DNA of 15,393 bases from Bacilli bacterium (GTDB taxonomy: Bacteria > Bacillota_I > Bacilli_A > RF39 > UBA660), in assembly GCA_022793555.1 (NCBI GenBank), contig JAAWDB010000019.1, positions 1 to 15,393 of the forward strand. Direction: 5' to 3'. The notes beneath the pieces were generated by a model, which saw only the letters and a list, made by a program, of their open reading frames with translations, made no database searches and was not told the origin of the DNA. Positions 1 to 6,422 of the stretch are shown here, piece by piece. The position numbers and the translations under genes are program-made. Numbering within the stretch: position 1 is the stretch's first letter; the number at the start of each line of letters is the position of its first letter.

Positions 1-1297
1 ATTCAAATAGTAATTGGTAAAGCCCAGTTCCACCTCGACGATGCTTGGCTACAATTAAGTCGGTTGGAACAATGTTTTGCTTGTTATCCGCACTTTTATT
101 TTCATAATAGTCTTGGCGATTAATAAATAAAACTAAGTCGGCATCTTGTTCAATAGAACCTGATTCACGTAAGTCTGCAAGACGTGGCTGATTGGATTCT
201 CTTCGTTCGGCATTACGTGATAACTGCGCTAAAGCAATGACGGGAACTTTTAATTCCATTGCCATTGTTTTAAAGGAACGTGATATTTCGGATACTTCTA
301 CTTGTCTTGATTCAGGTCTTCCACCAGTGGTTACTAACTGCAAGTAGTCAATAATAACAAGTCCTAATCCGGTTTCACTAGAGGCCAGACGGCGACATTT
401 AGCACGTATTTCAGGGGCTGTAATTCCAGCATTATCTTCAATATAGATATTGGTTTCTGCAAGTTCGCTTAAGGCCTCATTATATCGTTTCCAGTCGTTG
501 TGTCCAAGCATACCAGTTTTTAATTTGTCACCTTCAATTTGACCTACAGAGCTAATCATTCGGTTTACTAATTGTTCAGCGGACATTTCTAGGTTAAAAA
601 TTGCTACTGCTTTATTGGTACTAAATGCTGCATTACAAGCTAGATTTAGAGCAAATGCGGTTTTTCCCATACCAGGACGAGCAGCGATAATAATTAGTTC
701 TCCTTCATGAAGACCTGCTGTGGCTTTATCTAAATCATAAAAACCAGTTGTAATTCCTGTAATCGTACTTTTATTTTTGGCCATGTTTTCTAAATTTTCT
801 TGTGCTTGGCGAAGTGCTGTACTAATGGGAATTAATTCACTTGTTTTTCGAGTTTTAACAACATTTAAAATATTTTTTTCTGCATGATCTAGCAATGCAG
901 TTAAATCATTCGTTTCTTCGTAAGTATCAGTAATAATATCGGTTGCCGTATCAATTAGACGTCTACGAGTCGCTTTTTCTTTCACAATTTTAATGTAATA
1001 ATCTAAGTTAGCTGAGGTCGCTACAGAATCGATAACTTCACTTAAATATTCAATTCCACCAATAGCATTTAGATTCTTTTGTTTATCTAATTCGTTTTTT
1101 ACCGTAGTAATATCAATCGGTGTACTTTCTTTGTATAAGCTTTTTAAAGCCTCATAAATTTTACGATTTGCTTCGTTAAAAAACATGTCAGTATCGACTT
1201 CTTCGACGATTTTTTCCATGGCATAATCATTTAAAAAAGCGACACCTAAGACACTCATTTCCGCTTCATTATTTTGAGGCATTTTTCTTGATGCCAT
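1..1297 (-). CDS. dnaB: Replicative DNA helicase DnaB (3' end cut by window edge)
   Basis: Hexameric 5'-3' helicase that unwinds DNA at the replication fork and works with primase (known for the family; called DnaC in Bacillus subtilis). I translated 432 codons from ATG at 1297. The N-terminus carries the typical MPQNNEAEMSVLG segment at residues 6-18. The RecA-like C-terminal domain shows Walker A ARPGMGKTAF near residue 206, a Walker B-type strand LGLVIIDYLQL, and KHRRGGTG at 418-425, matching the C-terminal arginine-finger region. Family length is about 450 residues, so only the last 10-20 residues should be missing beyond position 1. The Shine-Dalgarno AGGTGATG overlaps the TAG stop of rplI and the gap between the two genes is 9 nt, so the two are almost certainly co-transcribed and translationally linked. 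Confidence 0.97.
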   Translation of the reverse strand, partial: MASRKMPQNNEAEMSVLGVAFLNDYAMEKIVEEVDTDMFFNEANRKIYEALKSLYKESTPIDITTVKNELDKQKNLNAIGGIEYLSEVIDSVATSANLDYYIKIVKEKATRRRLIDTATDIITDTYEETNDLTALLDHAEKNILNVVKTRKTSELIPISTALRQAQENLENMAKNKSTITGITTGFYDLDKATAGLHEGELIIIAARPGMGKTAFALNLACNAAFSTNKAVAIFNLEMSAEQLVNRMISSVGQIEGDKLKTGMLGHNDWKRYNEALSELAETNIYIEDNAGITAPEIRAKCRRLASSETGLGLVIIDYLQLVTTGGRPESRQVEVSEISRSFKTMAMELKVPVIALAQLSRNAERRESNQPRLADLRESGSIEQDADLVLFINRQDYYENKSADNKQNIVPTDLIVAKHRRGGTGLYQLLFE

Positions 1298-1306
1298 GTT
1301 CATCAC

Positions 1307-1747
1307 CTACTTTTTTAATGTTACTTTTAAGTCGAAACTTACTTTTTTATGTAATTCGATTTTTATTAAATGGGTCCCTAATGAATCAATGGGAGAAGAA
1401 ATCTTGATGCACTTTTTATCGATAGAAAATCCTTCTTTTTTTAAAGATTCGCTGATTTGTTTCGAAGAAACATTTCCAAAAACACGATCTTCTTTGCCAG
1501 TTTTTACTTGGAAGGTAAATTCTTTTTGTTTTAAAATTTCAGCCATTTCTTGATAGCTTTTCACTAAGGCATCTTCTGCTTTTTTTCGCGCTTCTAATTC
1601 CGCATTTAAAATTTTCTTGCTTCCTTCGGTTACGGGAACAGCAAGACCATTTTTTATTAAAAAATTATTGGCATATCCATCAGATACGTTAATGATTTCA
1701 TCTTTTTTCCCTTGTTTTTTTACATCCTGAAGTAATATTACTTTCAT
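1307..1747 (-). CDS. rplI: 50S ribosomal protein L9
   Basis: L9 binds 23S rRNA near the L1 stalk and helps maintain reading-frame fidelity (family knowledge). The 146-residue product is close to the usual 148-150. The N-terminal rRNA-binding domain is evident in [17 protein letters not shown] and the [17 protein letters not shown] motif at about 22-38. A Lys/Glu-rich connecting helix follows (about 45-75), then the C-terminal domain with [15 protein letters not shown]. Start is ATG at 1747 with AAGGAGG about 11 nt upstream. It is the first gene of a two-gene unit with dnaB and has its own extended -10 promoter. The stop is TAG and is used as part of the dnaB ribosome-binding site. Confidence 0.97.
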   Translation of the reverse strand: MKVILLQDVKKQGKKDEIINVSDGYANNFLIKNGLAVPVTEGSKKILNAELEARKKAEDALVKSYQEMAEILKQKEFTFQVKTGKEDRVFGNVSSKQISESLKKEGFSIDKKCIKISSPIDSLGTHLIKIELHKKVSFDLKVTLKK

Positions 1748-1776
1748 CTTTTTTTAAGCCTCCTTTGGTAAGTTTT

Positions 1777-1785
1777 ATTATATCA
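1777..1785 (-). promoter_or_regulatory. Extended -10 promoter for rplI-dnaB
   Basis: On the minus strand the sequence reads TGATATAAT, a perfect TATAAT with the extended TGn element. No good -35 box lies 17 nt upstream (TTTTAG), so recognition would rest on the extended -10. Transcription would start near 1770, giving a leader of only about 20 nt before the rplI start. It lies just after the stop of the upstream kinase gene, so rplI-dnaB can be expressed independently of that gene. Confidence 0.6.
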
Positions 1786-1806
1786 AATTATTCGTTATTC
1801 TAAAAC

Positions 1807-2661
1807 CTATCTTTGATGAAGTTTTATTTGTTTTTCTACAATATTTGAGTTGTGTACTAATTTTCTAGCTAAATCCTTTTTTAAGTTTCTGGGTATTCTA
1901 TTTTCAATATTTGTTTCCATCTTTTCAAAAATATTATTTACTTTTAATGTTTGAAATTTTTCTATATATTCTTTCAACAATTCAATTTCTTTTTTATTTG
2001 CAAATGTCAAAAAATTTTGAAGTGTCTGTCTTTGACTTTCCAAGAAAATTCCTTTTTTATATTTTAAAATAAATTCATTATTAGTAAACCGTTGAAAGTT
2101 GGCTAAATTATATCCTCCAAAGTCAAAATAAGGAAAAAAAGTTATTTCTGGTCGTTCTATTATGGCGACATTTTTCCCATGAAGATCACAATTTCCAGAT
2201 AAAATCTGAATAATAAATAATTCTAATAGTTCCTGATTTAATATCTTACTGACATTTGGTCCATAGTTAAATTCAAAAACTTTAAATAAACCAAGCACAT
2301 TGTATAATTCAAATGTTGTAGAATGACGATATTCTAAGCTGCTACATTCTCGGAAATGGTAGATTAATTCTTTTAAGGATTTTACAGGATAATGATTGGG
2401 ATTGGCATTTTTAGTAATTACGCCGACTTGGCCATTATACGATACTAAATCATATCCTACAGTTATTTTACCTAATTCAGTTAAGACATAAGACCAAAAA
2501 ACTTCTTTATAGCATGTTTTATAATTTTCATATTGTTTTAATAAATATTCTATTTCTTGTTTTTTTATCCAAGCTACACAATATTTTCCATCGGTTTCAT
2601 GGTTACAGTTACGAATTAGTTCATAATGATCCATTTGTAAAAATCCTTTTTTTCTTTCCAT
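1807..2661 (-). CDS. HipA-like Ser/Thr protein kinase, no HipB partner
   Basis: A soluble protein of about 284 residues that I place in the HipA/CtkA-like kinase superfamily. Visible signs, numbered from ATG 2661: the segment GNCDLHGKNVAII at 156-168 matches the HipA catalytic loop pattern GNxDxHxKN, giving a candidate general base D159 and Mg-binding N164. FPYFDFGGYN at 176-185 supplies a DFG-type aspartate at 180. YKEVFWSYVLTELG followed by YNGQVGVITKN resembles the N-lobe core of compact HipA-domain proteins. The longer HipB-binding and Gly-rich parts of E. coli HipA are not recognisable, and no helix-turn-helix antitoxin gene is adjacent. The start is uncertain: GTG 2670 would sit almost on the predicted transcription start, ATG 2661 has a weak AGAAGTGA, and ATG 2634 has AAAAAAGGA 9 nt upstream. 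It lies between rpsR and rplI, both with their own signals, and ends with TAG. The substrate is unknown. Confidence 0.7.
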   Translation of the reverse strand: MERKKGFLQMDHYELIRNCNHETDGKYCVAWIKKQEIEYLLKQYENYKTCYKEVFWSYVLTELGKITVGYDLVSYNGQVGVITKNANPNHYPVKSLKELIYHFRECSSLEYRHSTTFELYNVLGLFKVFEFNYGPNVSKILNQELLELFIIQILSGNCDLHGKNVAIIERPEITFFPYFDFGGYNLANFQRFTNNEFILKYKKGIFLESQRQTLQNFLTFANKKEIELLKEYIEKFQTLKVNNIFEKMETNIENRIPRNLKKDLARKLVHNSNIVEKQIKLHQR

Positions 2662-2678
2662 AACAATCACTTCTGCTT

Positions 2679-2706
2679 ATTTTATCAAAAAAATAGTATA
2701 TTACAA
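2679..2706 (-). promoter_or_regulatory. Promoter for the HipA-like kinase gene
   Basis: On the minus strand: -35 TTGTAA (2706-2701), 16-nt spacer, -10 TAAAAT (2684-2679) preceded by TGA as an extended element. The predicted start near 2672 argues that the GTG at 2670 is not the start codon. It sits directly downstream of the rpsR terminator, so the kinase gene is a separate transcription unit. Confidence 0.55.
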
Positions 2707-2716
2707 TGATTTTTTG

Positions 2717-2743
2717 CAAAAGAAAAAACCTTATAAAAGGTTT
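2717..2743 (-). terminator. Intrinsic terminator of rpsF-ssb-rpsR
   Basis: Minus strand: AAACCTT, loop TTAT, AAGGTTT, then TTTCTTTT. The 7-bp stem is perfect (2743-2737 with 2732-2726) but AT-rich. The last two bases of the rpsR stop codon form the base of the stem. Confidence 0.75.
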
Positions 2744-2957
2744 ATTTAACAAATGGAATTAATGCCATAAATCTAGCATATTTGATTTGTTCAGCAATAT
2801 GTCTTTGATGTTTTGCACATGCTCCAGTCATACGTCTTGGCATGATTTTTCCTTTTTCATTAATATATTTATTAATGATCATAACATCTTTATAATCAAC
2901 ACTCTTACCTGCACACATTTGACATATTTTTTTCTTTTTACGTCTAAACTCTGCCAC
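2742..2957 (-). CDS. rpsR: 30S ribosomal protein S18 (zinc-binding C+ type)
   Basis: S18 pairs with S6 on the platform of the 30S subunit. The 71-residue protein shows the core VDYKDVMIINKYINEKGKIMPRR followed by the conserved TGACAKHQR helix region. The cysteines of CQMC (residues 13-16) plus a Cys and His in ACAKH (about 47-50) look like a metal site, as in the C+ form of S18, whereas many Bacilli carry a C- form. The start codon is GTG at 2957, chosen because AAAGGAG lies 7 nt upstream and MAEFRRKKKKIC is a normal basic S18 N-terminus. It is the last gene of the rpsF-ssb-rpsR operon, 17 nt after ssb, and the stop runs into an intrinsic terminator. Confidence 0.96.
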   Translation of the reverse strand: MAEFRRKKKKICQMCAGKSVDYKDVMIINKYINEKGKIMPRRMTGACAKHQRHIAEQIKYARFMALIPFVK

Positions 2958-2974
2958 AATTATTCTCCTTTCGT

Positions 2975-3457
2975 TTAGAATGGTAAATCATCATCGGATA
3001 GAGCGATTTCATCTCCAAAATCTTTAAATGGATCTTCTCCAATATTAGCAGTTGGAGCTTCAGAAGTTTGATATGTATCTTGATAAGTTGGCATTTCTTG
3101 AACAAAAGAATCGTTCGTAAATCCGCCACTCTCGTTATTTCCGCGAGATCCTAGGAATGTTACATTATCGGCAACAATATCAGTTGTATATCTTTTTGAA
3201 CCATCTTGTCCATCGTAAGAACCAGTTTGAATTCTTCCTTCAACCGCTACTTGACTACCTTTGGTACAATATTTAGCAATATTTTCTGCTTGACGACGCC
3301 AAGCGATGCAACTAATAAAGTCAGCACCTCTATCTCCACCAGCACCAGTAAATGGTCTAGATACTGCTACAGTAAATCTAGTCACATTCGTTCCAGTTGC
3401 GGTGGTACGCATTTCGGGATCTCTTGCAAGTCTTCCGATTAAAATCACTTTATTCAT
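2975..3457 (-). CDS. ssb: Single-stranded DNA-binding protein SSB
   Basis: Coats single-stranded DNA and recruits replication and repair enzymes through its acidic C-terminal tip. The 160-residue product has an N-terminal OB fold (about 1-105) starting MNKVILIGRLARDPE, with typical features FTVAVSRPF, DFISCIAWRRQAENIAKY, GSQVAVEGRIQTGSY and DNVTFLG. A low-complexity linker (about 106-150) leads to the terminal DDDLPF motif, the standard partner-docking tip. ATG 3457 is preceded by GAGGAG within the last codons of rpsF; the gap to the rpsF stop is 3 nt. It sits between S6 and S18 as in most Firmicutes. Confidence 0.97.
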   Translation of the reverse strand: MNKVILIGRLARDPEMRTTATGTNVTRFTVAVSRPFTGAGGDRGADFISCIAWRRQAENIAKYCTKGSQVAVEGRIQTGSYDGQDGSKRYTTDIVADNVTFLGSRGNNESGGFTNDSFVQEMPTYQDTYQTSEAPTANIGEDPFKDFGDEIALSDDDLPF

Positions 3458-3460
3458 ATT

Positions 3461-3751
3461 TTACTCCTCGTCTAATCTGATAATTAAATGTCTTAAAATG
3501 TTTTCGTCTAATTTTACTTTACGATCGAATTCAGCGATTGCTTCTTTACCAGCTTCAACTTGCATTACATAATAATAACCGTTTAGTTCTTTTTTGATTG
3601 GATAAGCTAATTTTTTTTCACCAAGCTCTTTGAATTCTGTTACGTTAGCACTCTCTGCAGTTAAAATCTTCTTTGCATTTTCAGCAGTTTTTTTAACATC
3701 TGCGCTTTCTTGAGTGGCCTTAACGATAAACATGATCTCATATTTTGTCAT
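3461..3751 (-). CDS. rpsF: 30S ribosomal protein S6
   Basis: S6 binds the 30S platform with S18. The 96-residue protein matches family length and signature: MTKYEIMFIVKATQE at the start, FKELGEKKLAYPIKKELNGYYYVM in the middle, and FDRKVKLDENILRHLIIRLDEE at the end. ATG 3751 has a very strong AAGGAGGTGG Shine-Dalgarno at 3765-3756. It is the first gene of the rpsF-ssb-rpsR operon, with a consensus-like promoter and a structured leader of about 67 nt that may mediate feedback by the S6:S18 pair. Confidence 0.97.
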   Translation of the reverse strand: MTKYEIMFIVKATQESADVKKTAENAKKILTAESANVTEFKELGEKKLAYPIKKELNGYYYVMQVEAGKEAIAEFDRKVKLDENILRHLIIRLDEE

Positions 3752-3767
3752 GATTCCACCTCCTTAT

Positions 3768-3817
3768 GGTCTTTACGGCTTTAAATCTAGTTTAAAGCAA
3801 GGAGTAATTTCTTACTC
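3768..3817 (-). promoter_or_regulatory. Candidate S6:S18-binding mRNA leader of rpsF
   Basis: On the minus strand the leader holds two perfect hairpins. The first is GAGTAA-GAAA-TTACTC (3817-3802), a 6-bp stem closed by a GNRA-type tetraloop. The second is GCTTTAAA-CTAGA-TTTAAAGC (3798-3778), an 8-bp stem. The second stem ends in GCCGTAAAGACC, so a CCG triplet sits at its 3' foot. A CCG next to a hairpin in the rpsF leader is the hallmark reported for the S6:S18 autoregulatory element in many bacteria. I infer the same role here from position and the CCG; the exact fold does not follow a memorised model. An alternative pairing of CTTTA with TAAAG across the CCG is possible. Confidence 0.5.
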
Positions 3818-3825
3818 GTTTATAG

Positions 3826-3854
3826 ATTATAACAAAAAAAAGGTTGAAAGTAAA
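3826..3854 (-). promoter_or_regulatory. Promoter for rpsF-ssb-rpsR
   Basis: Minus strand: -35 TTTACT (3854-3849), 17-nt spacer containing eight consecutive T, -10 TATAAT (3831-3826, consensus). Transcription would begin near 3819, just before the first leader hairpin. A second TATAAT occurs at 3867-3862 without a recognisable -35. Confidence 0.7.
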
Positions 3855-3903
3855 TAAATTAATTATAACCTAGTCTATTTTATTAAATAGAAATTTTAAT
3901 ATG

Positions 3904-4530
3904 TTAGTTTTGATTACTTTTCTTAGATCTTTTTGGACATTCTTCTTTCGTTTGAGCTATTATTATTTTATCAAATGCTTGAATCATTTTATCATAATCA
4001 AGATTTCGTATTAAGAATCTTAATAAAGCAGGATTGTCTTTAATCGAAAGCCAGATGTTGTCAACTATATCTTCATTTATCTTTTTTAACTCTAAAGCTT
4101 CTAAAACATTTTTGGGACATTTATGAAATATCGATAAATAACCAGGGATAATTTGGGCGTTCTTATCTAATTCATATAAGAGAAAAATGCTCTTTTGTCT
4201 AAGATAACATTTTATTACTAAAGCTAAAGGTAAATTGTATGTATGATATCTCGAATCAATTCCCATAAAATTTTGAAATAATGGTTTTAATTGTTCTTCA
4301 TTTTTCTCTATAAAAATTCGGTTAATTTGAAAACCATCTAAAGATCTTGGTAATAAACATAGTTTTTTTTCAATTTTTTCTTTATTCTTAGCAATAAATT
4401 CTCTCTCAGATTTATAGCTTAATGTTTCTAAATCCATCAGATCTAGGTCATTGGTTAAAAAAACTAATGGAAAAGTTTCATCGTTCTTTTCATTTTTATA
4501 TTCAATAATTAAATTTACTTCATTTTTCAT
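3904..4530 (-). CDS. Hypothetical protein, 208 residues
   Basis: I do not recognise this family. The product is soluble-looking (no signal peptide, no long hydrophobic helix), acidic to neutral with many Asn, Lys, Glu and Ile/Leu residues, and has one Trp (in the segment IVDNIWLSIKDNP). The C-terminus ends in a basic tail, CPKRSKKSNQN. The N-terminal third looks like alternating beta strands (VNLIIEYKNE, PLVFLTND); the last half looks helical. Start ATG 4530 has AAAGGAG 7 nt upstream. It stands alone between the BI-1-like gene, which ends in a terminator, and the rpsF promoter. A TATAAT at 4562-4557 could drive it. Coding character is supported by the strong Shine-Dalgarno and the uninterrupted frame, but function is unknown. 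Confidence 0.8.
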   Translation of the reverse strand: MKNEVNLIIEYKNEKNDETFPLVFLTNDLDLMDLETLSYKSEREFIAKNKEKIEKKLCLLPRSLDGFQINRIFIEKNEEQLKPLFQNFMGIDSRYHTYNLPLALVIKCYLRQKSIFLLYELDKNAQIIPGYLSIFHKCPKNVLEALELKKINEDIVDNIWLSIKDNPALLRFLIRNLDYDKMIQAFDKIIIAQTKEECPKRSKKSNQN

Positions 4531-4556
4531 ATAGAAACTCCTTTTGTTGGTTTCTT

Positions 4557-4562
4557 ATTATA
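4557..4562 (-). promoter_or_regulatory. -10 element upstream of the 208-residue hypothetical gene
   Basis: Perfect TATAAT on the minus strand, 27 nt ahead of the start codon and before the AAAGGAG site. At 16-18 nt spacing only T-rich sequence from the preceding terminator is available as -35, so the promoter may be weak or depend on other features. Confidence 0.45.
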
Positions 4563-4575
4563 ACTTATTTTAGCC

Positions 4576-4598
4576 AAAGAAAAAAGGCCTAAAGCCTT
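4576..4598 (-). terminator. Intrinsic terminator after the BI-1-like gene
   Basis: Minus strand: AAGGC, loop TTTAG, GCCTT, then TTTTCTTT. The 5-bp stem starts inside the TAA stop codon of the upstream gene. It is short but GC-containing and followed by a clear U-tract. Confidence 0.65.
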
Positions 4599-5244
4599 AA
4601 TCTTTTGAATCTCCAACTAATTTTAAAATGTCTAGGAAGATATTAATATAATCTAAATACAATTCTAATGCACCATAAATTGCTAAGTTTTCTTCTGGAA
4701 GCTCTGAAGATTCTCCAAGTCTTTTTATTTTCTGAATATCATATGCAGTAAAACCAATAAAAATGGCTAATGAAATAATCGTTAATACTAAATTAAATTG
4801 TTCGCTTCCAATAAAAATGTTTAAGATCATGCAGACTATTAAAGCAATTAACCCCATTAGCAGCATGCTTCCTAAGTTTGTTAAATCAATACTTGTAAAG
4901 TATCCAATTGCACCAAATATCGCAAAGACGACAGCAGCAATAATAAAGACATAAAATATTGACATGATATCGTAAGCGATAAATATTGACGAAAAGGTTA
5001 AGCCACTAACAAACGAGTAAAGTAAAAAACAAATTTTCGCCGTTATCGCTTTCATTTTCATAATTCTAGCGGATAAAACTATTACTAAAATAAATTCGGC
5101 AATAATAAATACCCAGTAGAAACCAGTAGAAAAAACATTTAATAACATTTTTTCATTTAATGCCACACAATAACCAGTAGCAAAGGTAACTAATAATCCT
5201 AAAGTCATCCATAAAAATACTTTAGGAATCAATTTATTTTCCAT
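4597..5244 (-). CDS. BI-1/YetJ/YccA-family membrane protein
   Basis: A 215-residue protein made almost entirely of hydrophobic helices (about seven), fitting the Bax inhibitor-1-like (UPF0005, TMBIM) family, whose bacterial member YetJ is a pH-sensitive calcium leak channel. Supporting motifs are the N-terminal MTLGLLVTFATGY, the central SGLTFSSIF, and near the end TAYDIQKIK (D169) and LYLDYINIFLDIL (D198). These two aspartates correspond to the di-aspartyl pH sensor described in YetJ. The start ATG 5244 follows AGGAGG by 5 nt. The gene has its own strong promoter immediately after ychF and an intrinsic terminator at its stop, so it is monocistronic. Transported ion and role in this organism are inferred from the family only. 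Confidence 0.92.
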   Translation of the reverse strand: MENKLIPKVFLWMTLGLLVTFATGYCVALNEKMLLNVFSTGFYWVFIIAEFILVIVLSARIMKMKAITAKICFLLYSFVSGLTFSSIFIAYDIMSIFYVFIIAAVVFAIFGAIGYFTSIDLTNLGSMLLMGLIALIVCMILNIFIGSEQFNLVLTIISLAIFIGFTAYDIQKIKRLGESSELPEENLAIYGALELYLDYINIFLDILKLVGDSKD

Positions 5245-5271
5245 AAATTCCTCCTAATAAATATATATTTC

Positions 5272-5300
5272 ATTATAGCATTATTCAGACTTTTTGTAAA
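5272..5300 (-). promoter_or_regulatory. Strong promoter for the BI-1-like gene
   Basis: Minus strand: -35 TTTACA (5300-5295; five of six consensus bases), 17-nt spacer, TGC then TATAAT (5277-5272), so both an extended and a consensus -10. Predicted start near 5265; AGGAGG follows in the short leader. Confidence 0.75.
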
Positions 5301-5306
5301 TTTTGT

Positions 5307-6407
5307 TTAAACGTTAAAACGGAAATATACAATATCACCATCTTGCATTAAATAATCTTTGCCTTCTAAATTTAATTTTCCAGCTTCTTGTACTTTTTTT
5401 TCATCTTTTAATTCTTCTAAATCATTGTATTTCATGATTTCTGCTTTGATAAATCCTCGTTCTATATCACTATGAATTAAGCCTGCACACTTTTTAGCTA
5501 CCATACCTTTTTTAAAAGTCCAAGCTCTTACTTCATCACTACCTACAGTGAAAAAAGTTTGTAATCCTAATAAATCATAAGTTGCAAATATTAGCTTGTC
5601 CAAACCACTATAATTAATACCAAGCTCACTTAAAAACTCTTTTTTATCACTTTCTTCTAATTCTGCTAAATCACTTTCCATTTTGGCAGACATAACAATA
5701 GTATTAGAGTGCTCTTTCTCGGCATATTCCATAACTTTTTTGGTATATTCATTTTCACCAATGGCAGCATCTTCTTCACTCACGTTAGCAACGTAAATTA
5801 ATGGCTTTAGGGTAATAAAATTGAAAGCTTTTATTATTAATTTTTCATCTTCCGTTAAATCTAGTAAACGTAGTGGAACGCTTTTTTCTAATGATTCTTT
5901 ACATTTTCTTAATATTTCAACTTCTTTTAAAGTTTCTTTATCTTTCGTAGTCTCCGCTTTTTTCGCAATTTTCTCAATGCGATTGTCAATAATTTCTAAA
6001 TCAGCAAAAATCAACTCAAGATTAATTATTTCGATATCACGAATTGGATCAATGCCCCCTTCAACATGAGTAATGTTATTATCAACAAAGCATCTTACCA
6101 CTTCAACAATTGCATCAACTTCTCGAATATGAGATAAAAACTTATTCCCTAGTCCTTCTCCTTTTGAAGCACCCTTTACAAGGCCAGCAATATCCGTAAA
6201 TTCAAATGTTGTAGGAATTAAACTTTTAGGAAGATATAAATTTTCTAAAAATTCTAATCTAGTATCAGGAACAGTTACAACACCCACATTTGGGTCAATT
6301 GTTGCAAAAGGATAGTTTGCTGCTAAAATATTTTTCTTGGTTATTGCATTAAAAAGAGTTGATTTTCCGACATTTGGAAGACCAACAATTCCTGCTTTTA
6401 ATGCCAT
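5307..6407 (-). CDS. ychF: YchF/Ola1-family redox- and ribosome-linked ATPase
   Basis: YchF is an Obg-related P-loop enzyme that prefers ATP, binds ribosomes and is tied to stress responses. The 366-residue product equals the usual family length. Visible: G1 loop GLPNVGKST at 9-17, FTDIAGLVKGASKGEGLG containing the G3 region, YVANVSEED at the altered G4 (NxxE in place of NKxD, which explains ATP preference), and a C-terminal TGS domain with FFTVGSDEVRAWTFKKG and a final GDIVYFRFNV. I chose ATG 6407 over the in-frame GTG at 6416 because AGGTG lies 8 nt ahead of it and the family starts with short MALKAGIVG-type sequence. It is the last gene of the parA-to-ychF run, 15 nt after abgT. Confidence 0.96.
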   Translation of the reverse strand: MALKAGIVGLPNVGKSTLFNAITKKNILAANYPFATIDPNVGVVTVPDTRLEFLENLYLPKSLIPTTFEFTDIAGLVKGASKGEGLGNKFLSHIREVDAIVEVVRCFVDNNITHVEGGIDPIRDIEIINLELIFADLEIIDNRIEKIAKKAETTKDKETLKEVEILRKCKESLEKSVPLRLLDLTEDEKLIIKAFNFITLKPLIYVANVSEEDAAIGENEYTKKVMEYAEKEHSNTIVMSAKMESDLAELEESDKKEFLSELGINYSGLDKLIFATYDLLGLQTFFTVGSDEVRAWTFKKGMVAKKCAGLIHSDIERGFIKAEIMKYNDLEELKDEKKVQEAGKLNLEGKDYLMQDGDIVYFRFNV

Positions 6408-6422
6408 ACACTTCACACCTTT

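Noticed and set aside
1296..1553. Plus-strand open frame of 85 codons opposite rplI.
   Set aside because: It lies antisense within a confident ribosomal protein gene and has no recognisable protein features or ribosome-binding site. The other plus-strand frames (for example 3206-3572, 7237-7929, 13214-13432, 14336-14557) are rejected for the same reason.
2944..3129. Minus-strand frame of 61 codons overlapping the end of ssb.
   Set aside because: It is an out-of-frame shadow of ssb, which is complete with its DDDLPF tip.
3874..3891. Perfect 7-bp hairpin TCTATTT-loop-AAATAGA downstream of the 208-residue gene, a possible terminator.
   Set aside because: No U-tract follows on the minus strand and the stem is nearly all A-T, so intrinsic termination is not supported.
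5305..5312. Palindrome GTTTAAAC at the end of ychF.
   Set aside because: Eight bases of AT-rich palindrome are expected by chance here; there is no loop, stem extension or U-tract to make it a terminator.
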